From contig JAPSIA010000006.1 in the NCBI GenBank assembly GCA_031179215.1, positions 1 through 49,933 of the forward strand: 49,933 nt of DNA, in the 5' to 3' direction. This DNA is from Agrococcus sp. Its GTDB lineage: Bacteria; Actinomycetota; Actinomycetes; Actinomycetales; Microbacteriaceae. The position numbers were made by a program, and so were the translations under genes. Within the stretch, counting starts at the first letter, position 1, and each line of letters starts with the position of its first letter. Shown piece by piece: positions 30,116 through 38,092 of this stretch. Below the pieces are notes generated by a model. The model was not told the origin of the DNA and did not search any database. It saw nothing but the letters and a program-made list of their open reading frames with translations.

Positions 30116-31568
30116 GGTTGCTGTCCCTCTCTCCTGAGGCGGTGCTCATTCCGTCAACTGCTCGGCGCGCTGAACTGTTCACCCAGTCGATCCGTACAGT
30201 CGCCGGATCGAAGTCGCGGCCGGGCCCGGACGGCAGGATCGTGACGCGTATCAGCGTCGCCAGAATGAGGCGTTGCGCGTCGATGTGCAAGAGCGCCCAC
30301 CGCGCCGCCGCGTCAGGGCCCGCCAGGCCAGCGGGCAGAGCCGCGGGAAGCGCGCTGGCGATCGTCGCCTCGTGCGCCTCTCGATCCGCCCGCAGTTGCG
30401 CCGTGATCCGCGTCAGCTGCTCCAGTTCAAGCGCCCCATCGGCGTACGCGTCAGCCGCGTTCGACAGCCTCGCGTCGATCGCCGCCACCGCGTCCCGCGC
30501 CGCGCTCACCGAACCATCGTCCGCCTGCTGGAACACGGAGAGCGCATCCGGCAGTTCGAGGCGGCGCAGGAGCACAGCCGTCACGAGCGAATCGACGTCC
30601 TCCTGCTTCCGGCGCACTCCGTGGCATGCCGTGCACGCGTACGCCGCAGGCTGTCGCTTAGTGCCGCTCTTCGTCGTCGTCATACGCCCCGGCATGCGCC
30701 GCATCCGCGCCCCGCACTTGCCGCACAGCGCCAACCCCGACAGCAGATGCTTCGGCATCCGTCCCGCGTAGTGCTTCGATCGCGCAGGATCGTTCAGGAC
30801 TGCCAGGAGACGGCTGTGCTCGTCCGGCGTGATGATCGGTTCCCACAGACCCGCTCCGACGACCTCGCCCCGGTAGCGGCGCAAGCCCGCCAGCGATTCG
30901 CGGCGCATCAGCTGCCGAAGCGTCGTCCCGTTCCACGAGCCCGCCCCCGCAGTGCGCCGCGGCGACTCGATGCCGCGCTCGTTCAGGTCCGCGGCGATCG
31001 CGCGCAACGTCTCCCCGCCGAGCACGCGCCGAGCCACCTCCCGCACGACCTCCGCCTCCGCGTGCACGACGACAAGGCGATCCCCGTCGCGCTGATAGCC
31101 GTAGCCGACCGAGGGAGCGGGCCGTCCCTGCTTCGCGCGCTGCACGTTCGCGGCGCGCTGCCGGAGCCCCTTCTGCTCTGTCTCGAAGGTAGACCAGGCC
31201 GCGACCGTGCGAGCCACAGCGCGACCAGCCGGGGTAGCGAGATCCAGCGAGCCCTGCGTCACCATGTGGACCGGAATGTTGAGGCTGATCACCTTCTCCA
31301 GATCGGCGGAGAGGCGGAGCAGGCGATCCTGAGCCCAGGTGACGATCGCGGCGGGCCGCTCGCTCAGCATCCGCTCGAAGGCCGGGCGCTCCTTGCCCGA
31401 CGTTGCGCTGATGTCGTTGTCGACGTACACCGGCCCGACGTCAAGACCGAGCCGCTCAGCGAGCGCTCTGCACTCGACTTCCTGCCGCTCGACGCCGGCT
31501 GCCTCGCCTGTGCGATCGAGGCTGATGCGGCAGTAGATCGCAGCGGTGCCCGGCTGGTTCGTGCTCAT
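30108..31568 (-). CDS. Large serine recombinase (integrase)
   Basis: A 486-residue site-specific recombinase. Catalytic domain: YCRISLDRTGEAAGVERQ with the nucleophile Ser16, followed by DNDISATSGKERPAFERML and the helix AVARTVAAWSTFETEQKGLRQR. Recombinase domain about residues 155-280 (VGYGYQRDGD, GIESPRRTAGAGSWNGTTLRQL), zinc ribbon CGKCG...CTACHG (about 285-320) and a coiled-coil region after it. It starts 18 bp from the right junction, as expected for an attP-adjacent integrase gene, and is the enzyme that inserted the element in tadC. Confidence 0.95.
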   Translation of the reverse strand: MSTNQPGTAAIYCRISLDRTGEAAGVERQEVECRALAERLGLDVGPVYVDNDISATSGKERPAFERMLSERPAAIVTWAQDRLLRLSADLEKVISLNIPVHMVTQGSLDLATPAGRAVARTVAAWSTFETEQKGLRQRAANVQRAKQGRPAPSVGYGYQRDGDRLVVVHAEAEVVREVARRVLGGETLRAIAADLNERGIESPRRTAGAGSWNGTTLRQLMRRESLAGLRRYRGEVVGAGLWEPIITPDEHSRLLAVLNDPARSKHYAGRMPKHLLSGLALCGKCGARMRRMPGRMTTTKSGTKRQPAAYACTACHGVRRKQEDVDSLVTAVLLRRLELPDALSVFQQADDGSVSAARDAVAAIDARLSNAADAYADGALELEQLTRITAQLRADREAHEATIASALPAALPAGLAGPDAAARWALLHIDAQRLILATLIRVTILPSGPGRDFDPATVRIDWVNSSARRAVDGMSTASGERDSNHG

Positions 31569-31585
31569 GGAAGCAATCTATAGCG

Positions 31586-31591
31586 GATGCT
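31586..31591. other. Right attachment-site core
   Basis: GATGCT shared with the left junction; the 3' remainder of tadC follows it in frame. Confidence 0.6.
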
Positions 31592-31676
31592 ATTGCCACT
31601 CGTGTTCGGCCTGCTGCCGACCACCGTGGCGTTCGCGCTGTGGCCGGGCATCCACGTGCTGCAGGTCGGATTCTGA
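31587..31676 (+). pseudogene. tadC: tadC, 3' remnant (29 codons)
   Basis: Reads MLLPLVFGLLPTTVAFALWP and then GIHVLQVGF and a stop: the hydrophobic C-terminal end of TadC. Joined at the GATGCT hexamer it continues the frame of the 5' part at 19566-20416. Followed by AAGGAGGAGCG and the pilin-like gene. Confidence 0.85.
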
Positions 31677-31686
31677 AGGAGGAGCG

Positions 31687-31875
31687 ATGTCGACGATCAG
31701 CCGACGATTCCAGCGCCTGGTGGGGCGCATCGAGCGGGAGGAGCGCGGCGACGTGCCGGGCTGGGTGCTCGTCACTCTCATGACGGCCGGGCTCGTCATC
31801 GTGATCTGGACGGTCGCGGGCCCGGCGCTGCAGGGCGTCTTCGAGCAGGCGATCGAGCGCGTCACGAGCTTCTGA
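31687..31875 (+). CDS. Small Flp-pilin-like protein
   Basis: A 62-residue protein: basic N-terminus (RRFQRLVGRIEREERG), then one hydrophobic segment VPGWVLVTLMTAGLVIVIWTVAG, then a short tail. It has the size and place of the Flp-type pilin in actinobacterial tad loci, with processing probably near Gly22/Asp23. AGGAGGAGC precedes the ATG. It abuts the TadE-like gene (TGATG). Confidence 0.7.
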   Translation: MSTISRRFQRLVGRIEREERGDVPGWVLVTLMTAGLVIVIWTVAGPALQGVFEQAIERVTSF

Positions 31876-32255
31876 TGCGGCTCGCCGACGATCGAGGCTC
31901 GGCGGTCGCCGAGTTCACGATGGTCGCCGGCCTGCTCGTGGTGCTCGTGCTCTCGGTCATCCAGCTCGCGCTCGCGCTGCACGTGCGCGCGACCGTCGCC
32001 GACGCCGCCGCCGAGGGCGCGAGGCACGCGTCACTCGTCGGCTCGGATGCCGCGGCGGGCGTGGAGCGCACGCGGGACCTCATCACGACCGCGATCGGCC
32101 CGCACTACGCCGAGCGCGTCTCCGCGTCGAGGGCGACCGTCGCCGGTCTCGAGACGATCGAGATCCGAGTCGCGTCGCCGTTGCCCGTCTTCGGGCTCAT
32201 CGGGCCCACGGCGCTGGAGGTGCGCGGTCATGCGCCGCTCGAGTCGCCCGGGTGA
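31875..32255 (+). CDS. TadE-like minor pilin
   Basis: A 126-residue protein with the TadE signature: DDRGSAVAEFTMVAGLLVVLVLSVIQLALALHVRATV, where Glu13 follows the cleavage-type glycine, then ADAAAEGARHASLVG. Membrane-anchored pseudopilin of the Tad machine. The ATG overlaps the previous stop. A second TadE-like gene overlaps its 3' end. Confidence 0.8.
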   Translation: MRLADDRGSAVAEFTMVAGLLVVLVLSVIQLALALHVRATVADAAAEGARHASLVGSDAAAGVERTRDLITTAIGPHYAERVSASRATVAGLETIEIRVASPLPVFGLIGPTALEVRGHAPLESPG

Positions 32256-32754
32256 GCAGCCATCGCTGCTCGATCGAGCGCACCAGCGGCCATCGCTGCT
32301 CGACCGAGCGCGCGAGCGGCTCGTCGACGACGCCGGCACCGCGTCGCTTGAGTTCCTCACCGTCGGCGTGCTCCTCATGGTGCCGCTCGTCTACCTCGTG
32401 CTCGCGCTCGGCCAGATCCAGCACGCCGTGCTCGGCATCGAGGGCGCCGCTCGCCACGCCGCCCGCGTGCTCGCGCAGGCGGAGACGCACGAGGCGGGCA
32501 TGGCCGCCGCCGACCGCGCCACGGTGGTGGCGCTCGCGGATGCGGGGCTCGAGCCCGGCGCCGTGGAGGTCGCCATCGCGTGCGCCCCCGACCCCTCGGC
32601 GTGCACGACGCCGCGCGGGACGGTGACGGTGCGGATCGACGCGCGGGTGCCGCTGCCGCTCGCGCCGCCTGTGCTCGAGCTCGACGTGGGCGTGGGCGTG
32701 CCGGTCTCGGCGCAGGCGACGCAGCCGGTCTCGGCCTTCGGGAGCGCGCCGTGA
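32230..32754 (+). CDS. TadE-like pilus protein with duplicated N-terminal segment
   Basis: A 174-residue protein with the TadE-type segment DDAGTASLEFLTVGVLLMVPLVYLVLALGQIQHAVLGIEGAARHAARVLA. Before it lies a ten-residue duplication (PSLLDRAHQR/PSLLDRARER) coded by a 30-bp tandem repeat. GGAGG lies 9 nt before the ATG at 32230, inside the previous gene. The C-terminal half has two cysteines (CAPDPSAC). Confidence 0.75.
   Translation: MRRSSRPGEQPSLLDRAHQRPSLLDRARERLVDDAGTASLEFLTVGVLLMVPLVYLVLALGQIQHAVLGIEGAARHAARVLAQAETHEAGMAAADRATVVALADAGLEPGAVEVAIACAPDPSACTTPRGTVTVRIDARVPLPLAPPVLELDVGVGVPVSAQATQPVSAFGSAP
32261..32320 (+). repeat. 30-bp tandem duplication in a TadE-like gene
   Basis: Two units beginning CATCGCTGCTCGA (32261-32290 and 32291-32320) differ at a few positions. 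In-frame, so it adds ten residues. Confidence 0.7.
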
Positions 32755-33197
32755 CGCGCGCGCTGCGGCGGCTTGTTCGCGAGGAGGAGGGGTCGACGCT
32801 GCTGCTGACGCTCGGCTTCCTCGCCCTCGCGCTCAGCCTCGTCATCGCCGTCGCCGCGGCGACGAGCCTGCTCATCGAGCGCCGCCGCCTGTTCACGGTC
32901 GCCGACGGCGCGGCGCTCGCGGCAGCCGAGGCCTTCGCGCTCGAGCAGGTGCGGTTCGACGGCGCGAGCGCGACGCCTGAGCTCGCCGACGCCGCAGTCG
33001 ACGCCGCGGCCGCCGACTGGGCCGCCCGTGCCGCCGGCGGGCTTGCCGACGTGCAGGTGGAGGGCGCGAGCGCCGACGCCCGCAGCGCCTCGGTCACCGT
33101 CTCGAGCGCATGGCGCCCGCCCGTCGTCTCGCTGCTGCTGCCCGAGGGCATGCGCCTCGACGTGACCTCGACCGCCCGCGCCGTGTTCATCGACTGA
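32751..33197 (+). CDS. TadG-like pilus protein
   Basis: A 148-residue protein with the N-terminal [53 protein letters not shown], the pattern of Tad/helicase-secretion neighbourhood proteins (TadG N-terminus). The GTG overlaps the previous stop (GTGA). Last gene of the tad locus; convergent with the phosphoesterase gene. Confidence 0.75.
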   Translation: MTRALRRLVREEEGSTLLLTLGFLALALSLVIAVAAATSLLIERRRLFTVADGAALAAAEAFALEQVRFDGASATPELADAAVDAAAADWAARAAGGLADVQVEGASADARSASVTVSSAWRPPVVSLLLPEGMRLDVTSTARAVFID

Positions 33198-33214
33198 CGC
33201 GGCACGATGGCCGA

Positions 33215-36200
33215 TCAGCCGGTCGTGACCCGGTAGTCGTCGTAGTGCAGACGCGTCACCGGCACGGTCGAGCCGCCGGAGATGTACGAGTGGAGGGAGA
33301 GCGCGCCTGCCGTCTGCAGCGCCGCGGTCGCGTCGGTCGCCTGCACCTGCCAGGCGGCGGGCTCCGCGCCGCTCGCGCGCCACAGCTTCGCCGCGAGCGT
33401 CGTGGGCGACGTGCCGCTGACCCGCAGCCGCAGCACGAGCTCCTCGCCCGCGACGTACGCGCCCGGCAGCACGTAGCTGCCGAGCAGCGCCTGGTCGCGC
33501 AGCAGGTAGAGGCGGATGACGCCGCCCGGCTCGAGCCGCAGCCGCGCCGAGTAAGCCGCGCCGCTCACGAGCCTGCCGACGACCGTCGCGCTCGCGGTGC
33601 CGCCCGCGGACGCGGTCTCGGCGCTGATCCGCACCGAGATGTCGGCGTCCGTCGTCGTGACGCCCAGCAGCCGCGCCTCGCGCGTGTCGGTCGGGCGCAG
33701 CGCGACGATGCCGTCGCCGCCGCTCACGGAGTAGGCCGCGGAGCCGCCCGTCGCCGTCCACGCGCCGCCGACGTCGGCCGCGCCCCACCCGCCCGAGACG
33801 GTGCGGTCGAAGGCGTCGGCGGCGAGCACGGCGCCGCCGGGCGGCGGCGTCGCCGCGACCGTGACGCTGCGCGTGACCGTGCCGGTCGCACCGCCGTCGT
33901 CGGTGACGGTTAGCCGCACGGTGTAGGTGCCGTCGCTCGCGTACGTGTGCGAGGCGGTCGCGCCCGTGCCGCTCTGCCCGTCGCCGAACTGCCACGCGTA
34001 GGAGGCGATCGAGCCGTCGGCATCGCTCGAGTCCCGCCCGTCGAGCTGCACGGTGCGCTCGGACACCGCGGGCGCGGCGATCACCGCCGTCGGCGGCTCG
34101 TTCGGGGGCGGGGCCGCGGCGACCGTCACGCTCTGCGTCGCGGACGCCGTCGCGCCGTCGTCGTCGGTCACCGTGAGCCGGATCGTGTACGTGCCCGCGG
34201 CCGCGTAGGTGTGGGATGCGGTCGCGCCGGTCGCGGTGCCGCCGTCGCCGAACGCCCACGCGTACGAGGCGATCGTGCCGTCGGCGTCGCTCGAGCCGCG
34301 CCCATCCGTCGTCACCGCGAGCCCCGTGCCGCCCGTCGTGAACCGCGCGACGGGCGCCGCGTTCGCGGGGGCGGCACCCGCCGCGGTCACGCGGTACTCG
34401 TCGTAGGCGAGCCGCGTCGTCGCGACCGACGACGACGCGCTCACGGCCGAGCGGATGCTGACGGCGCCGGCCGACTGCAGCGCCGCAGCGCTGTCGCTCG
34501 CGGTCATCTGCCAGCCCGCGGGCTCGGCACCGGCCTGCGGCCACACCTTCGCGGCGAGCTGCGTCGGGCCCGTGCCGGTGACCGAGAGCCGGGCGCGGAA
34601 GACCTGCCCGGGCGACCACGTCGAGACCGTCGAGTCGAGCGCCGTGCCGTCGCGCATGAGGTAGAGCCGCAGCACCCCGTTCGGCTGGAAGCGCACGCTG
34701 AGCGCGTAGGAGGAGCTTCCGATGAGGCGGCCGATCACCGTGGCGCTCGCGGTGCCGCCGACCGCGGCGACGTCGGTGCTCACCTGCACGTCGACGACCG
34801 CGTCGGTCGTCGAGACGGCGGGCAGCCGGGCCTCGCGCGTGTGGGAGGGGGCGAGCGTCACGACACCGCGGCCGCCCGTGACGGCGAAGGCGGCGCTGCC
34901 GCCCGAGAGCGACCACGCGCCGCCCGCATCGGCCGTGCCCCAACCGCTGGAGACGCTGCGCGTGAAGGTGTCGGTCGCGATCGCGCGCACGGGCGGCGGT
35001 GGGGTCCGCAGGCTCCACGTCGGCGAGGCGGTCGTGGCGCTGCCGTCGTCGACCACGGCGCGCCACTCGTAGGCCGTGTCGTGCTCGAGCCCGGGCCAGT
35101 CGGCGCTCGCGGTGCCGCCAGAGGCGACGGTGCGCGCGGCGATCGGCTCGAACGGCGCCGGCTGCGGCGTGGAGAGCTCGAAGGGCAGCGTGAACGCCGA
35201 GCTCGCATCCGTCTCGAACCGGTCGAGCACGGGGGAGTAGGTCGTCGCGGTCATCGTGTTCGCGGCCGGGTCGAACGAGTAGTAGCGCAGCCAGCCGTCG
35301 CCGCCGTTCGCCCGCGCCTGGTAGTTGCTGAGGATCTGGTGCACCGGCTGCCCGCACGCGTTGTCGTCGGTGCGGCGCGCCTCGCCGAGGTCGCCCTGGT
35401 TCTCGTGCCCGGCGACGACGAGCCGGATCTGGCAGTGCGTGCGCACGAAGTCCTGCCACAGCTGCGCGGGCGAGGTGCCGCCCGGCCGCTGCGGCGTCGT
35501 CAGGCGCGTGCCGTTGACGGTGAGGAAGCTGTGCGTCGCCATGATGACCGTGCGGTCGGGATGCGCGTCGAGCACGCGATCCGCCCACGCGAGCGCGTAG
35601 CCGGGAGCCTCCCACTCGAGGTTCAGCAGCAGGAAGTCGCGCCCGCCGGCGGTGAAGAGCGCGTAGCTGTCGGCGTTGCCGCGATCGATCCCGTCGGGGC
35701 CGAACTCGTGCTGCCCGAGGTGGCCGCCGTAGCGGGTCGAGGCGTCGTTCCAGGATGCGCCGGCGTAGCGGGCGGGACCGAAGTGCGTGTTGTACGCGGT
35801 CACATCCCCCGTCGCGTAGTCGAAGTCGTGGTTGCCCGGCAGCACCGCGTTGGGCACCGCGGCGTCGTCGAGGATGCGGAAGGCGGTCGAGACGTTGCTC
35901 CACTGCCGGGGGATCGACCAGTCGCTCACGAGGTCGCCCACTTGCGCGACGAACGCCGTGCCGAGCCGCGCGCGGCTGTCGCGCACCCAGCGCAGCTGCT
36001 GCTCGAGGAGCGCCTGGCGCCCGTCGCTGTAGTTCTGCGTGTCGGGGACCACGACGAGCGTGAACGGCTCGGCGCTCGAGTCGCCCGGCACGGTCGCGCC
36101 GGCCTCCCGCCCCTCGAAGCGCACCTCGAGGTCGCCGCCGTCGGGATCGGACGCCGTGACCCTGAGCGTGGGCGTGACGGATGCGGTGGTGCCGCCGTCG

Positions 36201-36328
36201 GGCGGCCCGACGAGCGTCGCGCTCGCCGGTGGCGCCGCCGATGCGGCGGTCGGGAGGGCGAGGCTCACGACGAGCGCGATGGCGGTCGCGCTCGCGATGG
36301 TCGTCACGCGGAGCGGTCGAGCGCGCAC
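33215..36328 (-). CDS. Secreted metallophosphoesterase with PKD and lectin-like domains
   Basis: A 1037-residue exported protein. Signal peptide about residues 1-31 ending ASA. Metallophosphoesterase domain about 85-380 with VVPDTQ (Asp96), GDLVSDW (Asp132), GNHD (165-168), THS (His266) and GHEN (His308): complete metal and catalytic set. Fibronectin-like segment about 385-445. Two copies of a jellyroll domain (about 453-648 and 845-1037; both open DTFTRS/DAFDRT-V-S-x-GWG and end Y-D-x-YRVT) flank two PKD domains (AWAFGDGG and AWQFGDGQ). GGAGG precedes the GTG at 36328. Probable extracellular nucleotide or phospho-ester hydrolase on polysaccharide surfaces. Confidence 0.85.
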   Translation of the reverse strand: MRARPLRVTTIASATAIALVVSLALPTAASAAPPASATLVGPPDGGTTASVTPTLRVTASDPDGGDLEVRFEGREAGATVPGDSSAEPFTLVVVPDTQNYSDGRQALLEQQLRWVRDSRARLGTAFVAQVGDLVSDWSIPRQWSNVSTAFRILDDAAVPNAVLPGNHDFDYATGDVTAYNTHFGPARYAGASWNDASTRYGGHLGQHEFGPDGIDRGNADSYALFTAGGRDFLLLNLEWEAPGYALAWADRVLDAHPDRTVIMATHSFLTVNGTRLTTPQRPGGTSPAQLWQDFVRTHCQIRLVVAGHENQGDLGEARRTDDNACGQPVHQILSNYQARANGGDGWLRYYSFDPAANTMTATTYSPVLDRFETDASSAFTLPFELSTPQPAPFEPIAARTVASGGTASADWPGLEHDTAYEWRAVVDDGSATTASPTWSLRTPPPPVRAIATDTFTRSVSSGWGTADAGGAWSLSGGSAAFAVTGGRGVVTLAPSHTREARLPAVSTTDAVVDVQVSTDVAAVGGTASATVIGRLIGSSSYALSVRFQPNGVLRLYLMRDGTALDSTVSTWSPGQVFRARLSVTGTGPTQLAAKVWPQAGAEPAGWQMTASDSAAALQSAGAVSIRSAVSASSSVATTRLAYDEYRVTAAGAAPANAAPVARFTTGGTGLAVTTDGRGSSDADGTIASYAWAFGDGGTATGATASHTYAAAGTYTIRLTVTDDDGATASATQSVTVAAAPPPNEPPTAVIAAPAVSERTVQLDGRDSSDADGSIASYAWQFGDGQSGTGATASHTYASDGTYTVRLTVTDDGGATGTVTRSVTVAATPPPGGAVLAADAFDRTVSGGWGAADVGGAWTATGGSAAYSVSGGDGIVALRPTDTREARLLGVTTTDADISVRISAETASAGGTASATVVGRLVSGAAYSARLRLEPGGVIRLYLLRDQALLGSYVLPGAYVAGEELVLRLRVSGTSPTTLAAKLWRASGAEPAAWQVQATDATAALQTAGALSLHSYISGGSTVPVTRLHYDDYRVTTG

Positions 36329-36480
36329 GGGATCCTCCAGCCCTGGCCCGTGACGCCATCCCTCGCTTGGGAGCCGGATGCCGGCCCCTCCTCCGCGAAT
36401 GCTCCCACTCGCCGCGCTGGGGGACAACGCAAGGTTCGGTCAAGAGGGGCAGTGGCGGCCCTCAGCCCGGGCACGCCCGG

Positions 36481-36486
36481 TAGCCT
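36481..36486 (+). promoter_or_regulatory. -10 hexamer TAGCCT
   Basis: Exactly 6 nt before the ATG at 36493; no Shine-Dalgarno. Leaderless pattern. Confidence 0.4.
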
Positions 36487-36492
36487 CGCGGC

Positions 36493-36753
36493 ATGAGCGA
36501 GCCGACCGGCCCCGAGGGGCGCGACATCGATCCCGAGACCTTCCCCTACGACGAGGTCGCCGCGAGCCTGCCGACCGACGATCCCGAGCGCGCCGCCGAC
36601 GGGCTCAAGGCGCTCATGCAGGACCCCGCCTTCCGGCAGCTCGTGCGCCAGATCCAGGCGGGTGAGCTCAACGACGACGAGCTGCGGGACGAGGCGACCT
36701 CGATCGCGCACGACCTCGCCGCCCGGCAGGAGCTGCGGCGCGACGAGCAGTAG
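36493..36753 (+). CDS. Hypothetical acidic protein
   Basis: An 86-residue acidic protein without known motif; two helices are likely (ERAADGLKALMQDPAFRQLVRQIQAG and DDELRDEATSIAHDLAARQELRR). No membrane segment. Convergent with the MFS gene. Confidence 0.6.
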   Translation: MSEPTGPEGRDIDPETFPYDEVAASLPTDDPERAADGLKALMQDPAFRQLVRQIQAGELNDDELRDEATSIAHDLAARQELRRDEQ

Positions 36754-36767
36754 CCCGCGGAGGCGGG
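36754..36767. terminator. Small hairpin between convergent genes
   Basis: CCCGC-GGAG-GCGGG directly after the stop of the 86-residue gene. Short, but the only structure in the 36-bp gap. Confidence 0.3.
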
Positions 36768-36789
36768 CCGAGCGCCGCCGCCCGCGCCC

Positions 36790-38019
36790 TCAGCCGCGCG
36801 GCTTCCGCGGCAGCCAGCGCAGCAGCATCCCGGCGCCCACGACGCACAGCGCCGCGAGGCCGCCCGCGGCCCACGCGATCGACGCGACCGAGATGAGCAG
36901 CGAGATGAGCAGCGGCGCGACCGCGCCGCCCGTGTCGGTCGTGAGCCGCCAGGCGCCGAGGAAGGGCGCGGGGTTGCGGGGGTCTGCGAGGTCGGCGCCG
37001 AGCGTCATGAGGATGCCGGAGCCGAGCCCGTTGCCGAGCGCCATCACGAGCGCCGCGACCCAGAACCACAGCACGGCAGCGTCGACGTCGTGCGTGAGCG
37101 CGAGCAGCACGAACGACACCGCCATGAGCGCGAGCGACGGCACGACGCTCCACAGCCGCCCGAAGCGGTCCATGACCCAGCCGGAGACGAAGAACAGCGC
37201 GAAGTCGACGCCGCCCGCCACGCCGATCACGAGGCCCGTGGTGACGCCGTCGAGGCCGATCGAGACCGCCCACAGCGGCAGCAGCACGTTGCGCGCCTGC
37301 CGCGCGAGCGCGAGCATCGCGGCGCCGACGCCGACGGTCGCGAGCACGCGCCCGTTGCGGCGCACGACCCGTGCGATGCCGGTGCGCTCCGAGCGCAGCT
37401 CGATGACGCCCGTCGTCGGCGGCGTGCGCTCGAACACCGAGGCGGGATCCGGCAGCACCACGAGCACGACGATCGCGAGGATCGTGCCGATCGCGCATAC
37501 GACCCACACCGACGCGACGCCGAGCCCGAGACCGAGCACCGCCGAGCCGATGAGCGGACCGACGAACATGCCCATGCGGAAGATGCCGCCGAGCGTCGAG
37601 AGCGCCCTCGCGCGGAACCGCAGCGGCACGTACGTCGTCATGAACGCGTGCCGCGCGAGCGCGAACACCGCGTGCCCGAGCCCCAGCACGAAGATCGCGA
37701 CGCCGAGCATCCACCACTCGGTCGAGCAGAAGGCGAGCACGAGCGCGACGAGCACGAGCAGCCCGGCGCCGATCATCGTGGGGCGCTCGCCGAAGCGGGC
37801 CACGACGCTGCCGCCGGGCACGTCGCCGACGAGCTGGCCGACGGTGAGCATCGCGGCGACGACGGCCGCGAGCGCGAGCGAGGCGCCGAGCTCGCCGGCG
37901 ATGAGCGGGATGTAGGGGATCACTGCGCCTTCGCCGATCGCGAAGGCCGCGGTCGGCGCATAGACCGCGCCCGCGACGCGGCGCCACGGGAAGCGCGCTG
38001 ACTGATCGACCCCGCTCAT
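36790..38019 (-). CDS. MFS transporter
   Basis: A 409-residue, 12-TM major facilitator protein. The loop 2-3 signature is seen as [18 protein letters not shown] (G-x-x-x-D/G-R-x-G-R/E type), the repeat in the second half as [14 protein letters not shown]. Probably a drug or metabolite efflux carrier; the substrate cannot be named. TAGGCT lies 6 nt before the ATG at 38019, so leaderless. Confidence 0.88.
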   Translation of the reverse strand: MSGVDQSARFPWRRVAGAVYAPTAAFAIGEGAVIPYIPLIAGELGASLALAAVVAAMLTVGQLVGDVPGGSVVARFGERPTMIGAGLLVLVALVLAFCSTEWWMLGVAIFVLGLGHAVFALARHAFMTTYVPLRFRARALSTLGGIFRMGMFVGPLIGSAVLGLGLGVASVWVVCAIGTILAIVVLVVLPDPASVFERTPPTTGVIELRSERTGIARVVRRNGRVLATVGVGAAMLALARQARNVLLPLWAVSIGLDGVTTGLVIGVAGGVDFALFFVSGWVMDRFGRLWSVVPSLALMAVSFVLLALTHDVDAAVLWFWVAALVMALGNGLGSGILMTLGADLADPRNPAPFLGAWRLTTDTGGAVAPLLISLLISVASIAWAAGGLAALCVVGAGMLLRWLPRKPRG

Positions 38020-38025
38020 GCCGCG

Positions 38026-38031
38026 AGCCTA
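38026..38031 (-). promoter_or_regulatory. -10 hexamer of the MFS gene
   Basis: TAGGCT on the minus strand, 6 nt before the ATG at 38019. The prfB hexamer TAGGCT (38079-38084, plus strand) lies just beyond, so the two genes share a 73-bp divergent control region. Confidence 0.4.
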
Positions 38032-38092
38032 CGGCGATCGCCCGAGCGGCTCGTGCGAGCCCGCGCGGCGCGCGTCGGTAGGCTGGACGATC

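Larger units (their letters stand above)
20411..31591. mobile_element. 11.2-kb serine-integrase element inserted in tadC
   Basis: Bounded by the shared hexamer GATGCT at 20411-20416 and 31586-31591, which lies at homologous points of the split tadC reading frame. Joining the flanks restores ISML-LPLVFGLLPTT in frame. A large serine recombinase gene starts 18 bp inside the right junction. Content: a zinc-ribbon mini-protein, HIRAN protein, several unknown genes, a probable toxin-antitoxin-chaperone cluster, phage-type morphogenesis-related genes and a replication ATPase with iteron-like repeats. No large terminase, portal, major capsid or tail genes. Base composition is visibly less GC-rich between about 21.4 and 24.8 kb than in the flanks. 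Confidence 0.9.

Noticed and set aside
32230-32330. Frameshift or assembly error suggested by the 30-bp repeat
   Set aside because: The two units differ at several bases and keep the frame, which fits a real old duplication.
32391-36443. A 1350-codon open frame overlapping the secreted phosphoesterase and the TadE/TadG-like genes
   Set aside because: Its translation is Arg/Ala/Gly-rich low complexity typical of the wrong frame in high-GC DNA; the overlapping frames have clear domains, a signal peptide and ribosome binding sites.
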